Assembly: GCA_021845985.1 (NCBI GenBank)
Contig: JAJZES010000029.1
Span: 62,001 to 126,000, forward strand
Direction: 5' to 3'
Source of the DNA: Pseudomonadota bacterium
GTDB lineage: Bacteria; Pseudomonadota; Alphaproteobacteria; Acetobacterales; Acetobacteraceae
DNA length: 64,000 nt
Shown here: positions 62,839 to 64,000 of the stretch, one piece after another
How the letters are laid out: the number at the start of each line of letters is the position of its first letter
Numbering within the stretch: position 1 is the first letter of the stretch
Notes under the pieces: model-generated
Database searches by the model: none
What the model was told of the DNA's origin: nothing
Seen by the model: only the letters and a program-made list of their open reading frames with translations
Translations under genes and position numbers: made by a program

Positions 62839-64000
62839 GCGGCCCTTCGCCACGGTCGCCACGCAGCGCGGCCTGCGGGTGCTGGAGGCGGTGTGTCCGC
62901 TGGCCGAGGCGGCGGGGCTGGCGCCCGGCATGACGCTGGTGCAGGCGCGCGCCATCTGCGCCGGGCTGGAGGTGGCGGCGGCGGACCCGGCGGCGGAGCG
63001 CGCCGCGCTGACCGCGCTGGCGGCGTGGTGCGAGCGCTACACGCCGCTCGCCGCCGCCGACCCACCGGACGGGCTGCTGCTCGACATCACCGGCTGCGCC
63101 CATCTGCTCGGCGGCGAGGCGGCGCTGGCGACCTCGCTGCAGCGGCGGTTGCTGGGCAGCCGGTTGGCGGCGCGGGTCGCGGTGGCGGGCAGCGCCGGTG
63201 CCGCCTGGGCGCTGGCGCGCATGCTGCCGGGCGGGACGCTGGTGCTGCCGGCGGGCGAGGAGGCGCGGGCGCTGGGACCGCTGCCGCCGGCGCTGCTGCG
63301 GCTCGACCCGGCGGCGGTGGCGGGGCTGCGGCGACTCGGGGTGCGCCGGATCGACGAGCTGGCGCGGCTGCCGCGGGGCGATCTGGCGGCGCGGTTTGGC
63401 GCCGGGGTGCGGCTGCGTCTGGATCGGGCGCTGGGGCTGGCGGCGGAGCCGCTGGTCTGGCCGCACCCGCCGGCGCCGTGGCGCGAGCAGCGCGGCTTCG
63501 CCGAGCCGATCGGCACGGCGGCGGATCTGACGCGGGCGCTGCACTGGCTGGCCGGGCGGCTCGGGGCGCGGCTGGCGGCGGCGCGGCTGGGCGGCACGCG
63601 CTTCGTCGCGGGCTTTCTCCGCGTCGATGGCGGGCGGGCGGAGATCGCGGTGGCGACGGCGCGGCCGGCGCATGACGCGGCCTATGTCGCCGGGCTGCTG
63701 GCGGCGAAGCTGGAGACGGTCGATCCCGGTTTCGGCGTCGAGGCGATGACGCTGGAGGCGGCGGCGACCGGGCCGCGGTTGGCGGAACAGGCGCGGCTGG
63801 ATGGCGGCACGGCGGCGGCGGACGATGCGCTGGCGCGGATGGTCGATGCGCTGGTCAGCCGGGCAGGGGCGGACGCGGTGTGGCGCGCGGCGCCGGCGGG
63901 CAGCCATCTGCCGGAGCGCAGCCTGCTGCGACTGCCGCCGCTGTCGCCGGTGATGGCGCCGGATTGGGCGGCGGCGCTTGCGGCGCGGCGGCCGGTGCGG
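62762..64000 (+). CDS. imuB: ImuB, DNA polymerase Y-family protein (3' end beyond window)
   Basis: The frame from ATG 62762 is open to the window end (413 residues seen). It begins MRRMLCVWLPNWPTWLAARR and continues with VQARAICAGLEVAAADP, the Y-family palm-like LLLDITGCAHLLGGEAAL and the helix-hairpin region LRRLGVRRIDELARLPRGDL. ImuB lacks the acidic catalytic residues of true Y-family polymerases and serves as an adaptor to the beta clamp and DnaE2; its clamp-binding C-terminus is not in view. It overlaps imuA, so the two are co-expressed, probably under LexA, though no LexA box was identified here. Confidence 0.9.
   Translation, partial: MRRMLCVWLPNWPTWLAARRGVSTPERPFATVATQRGLRVLEAVCPLAEAAGLAPGMTLVQARAICAGLEVAAADPAAERAALTALAAWCERYTPLAAADPPDGLLLDITGCAHLLGGEAALATSLQRRLLGSRLAARVAVAGSAGAAWALARMLPGGTLVLPAGEEARALGPLPPALLRLDPAAVAGLRRLGVRRIDELARLPRGDLAARFGAGVRLRLDRALGLAAEPLVWPHPPAPWREQRGFAEPIGTAADLTRALHWLAGRLGARLAAARLGGTRFVAGFLRVDGGRAEIAVATARPAHDAAYVAGLLAAKLETVDPGFGVEAMTLEAAATGPRLAEQARLDGGTAAADDALARMVDALVSRAGADAVWRAAPAGSHLPERSLLRLPPLSPVMAPDWAAALAARRPVR

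Noticed and set aside
62893-63675. Plus-strand frames inside the imuB region, such as a 260-codon Gly/Ala/Arg-rich one
   Set aside because: They are out of frame with ImuB, whose own frame from 62762 is open to the window end and matches the family throughout.
61955-63907. A 650-codon minus-strand frame across imuA/imuB
   Set aside because: It is Arg/Pro-repetitive and antisense to recognisable ImuA and ImuB.

Overview
The window is very GC-rich, densely packed with genes, and reads as chromosome of an alphaproteobacterium. Acetobacteraceae or another Rhodospirillales family fits best. The reasons are the RibA with a long N-terminal extension, DUF2336, DUF971/Trm112, the ImuA-ImuB pair, the DapD-DapE order, and many genes joined by ATGA overlaps. 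No rRNA, tRNA or CRISPR array was seen. Both ends cut genes or may do so (ribA at the left, imuB at the right).

Layout. 1-3.8 kb is housekeeping: ribA, an L,D-transpeptidase, then DUF971, Trm112, a Lon-substrate-domain protein and a thioredoxin/TPR protein. 4-6.1 kb is a divergent pobR/pobA pair (4-hydroxybenzoate to protocatechuate). 6.1-14.7 kb holds an aldehyde dehydrogenase, a D-threonine-aldolase-like PLP enzyme, a complete Dpp/Opp-type ABC importer and a class II aldolase. 15.7-22.0 kb is a five-gene operon whose products together fit a route from gamma-butyrobetaine or carnitine to glycine betaine: BKACE, carnitine dehydrogenase fused to a thioesterase, acyl-CoA dehydrogenase, NDP-forming acyl-CoA ligase and CaiD. 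22.0-26.7 kb is a YhaO/YhaN-like nuclease/SMC-ATPase pair. 27.1-29.4 kb has a DddP-like M24 protein and an ornithine-cyclodeaminase-family protein.

29.4-32.1 kb is a compact three-gene cassette with its own AT-rich promoter. It has a different amino-acid bias from its surroundings and encodes a large protein with PI3/4-kinase-like or HipA-like catalytic motifs; it is the most novel-looking unit here. 32.3-34.9 kb is larC-larE-larB (nickel-pincer cofactor) with no larA nearby. 35.1-36.4 kb is an ECF sigma/anti-sigma pair. 36.4-48.3 kb is an 11-gene, almost seamless catabolic operon: a branched-chain-type ABC importer, a flavoprotein, an isocitrate-lyase-like lyase, HyuA/HyuB, an isochorismatase-fold protein lacking its cysteine, and a TIM-barrel isomerase. 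A perfect palindrome stands just upstream of its first gene.

48.4-51 kb is a DUF2336 protein and a PAS-GGDEF protein. 51.2-54.3 kb is dapD-dapE plus two membrane proteins. 54.2-60.2 kb is an operon with four GT61 glycosyltransferase domains in three genes, translationally coupled to a RelA/SpoT-type HD hydrolase. 60.4-61.9 kb is a BglII-type restriction-modification system beside a transposase remnant. The window closes with imuA, which carries a five-copy in-frame 18-bp repeat, and the start of imuB. Several convergent gene pairs share perfect GC-rich hairpins that sit on a stop codon.
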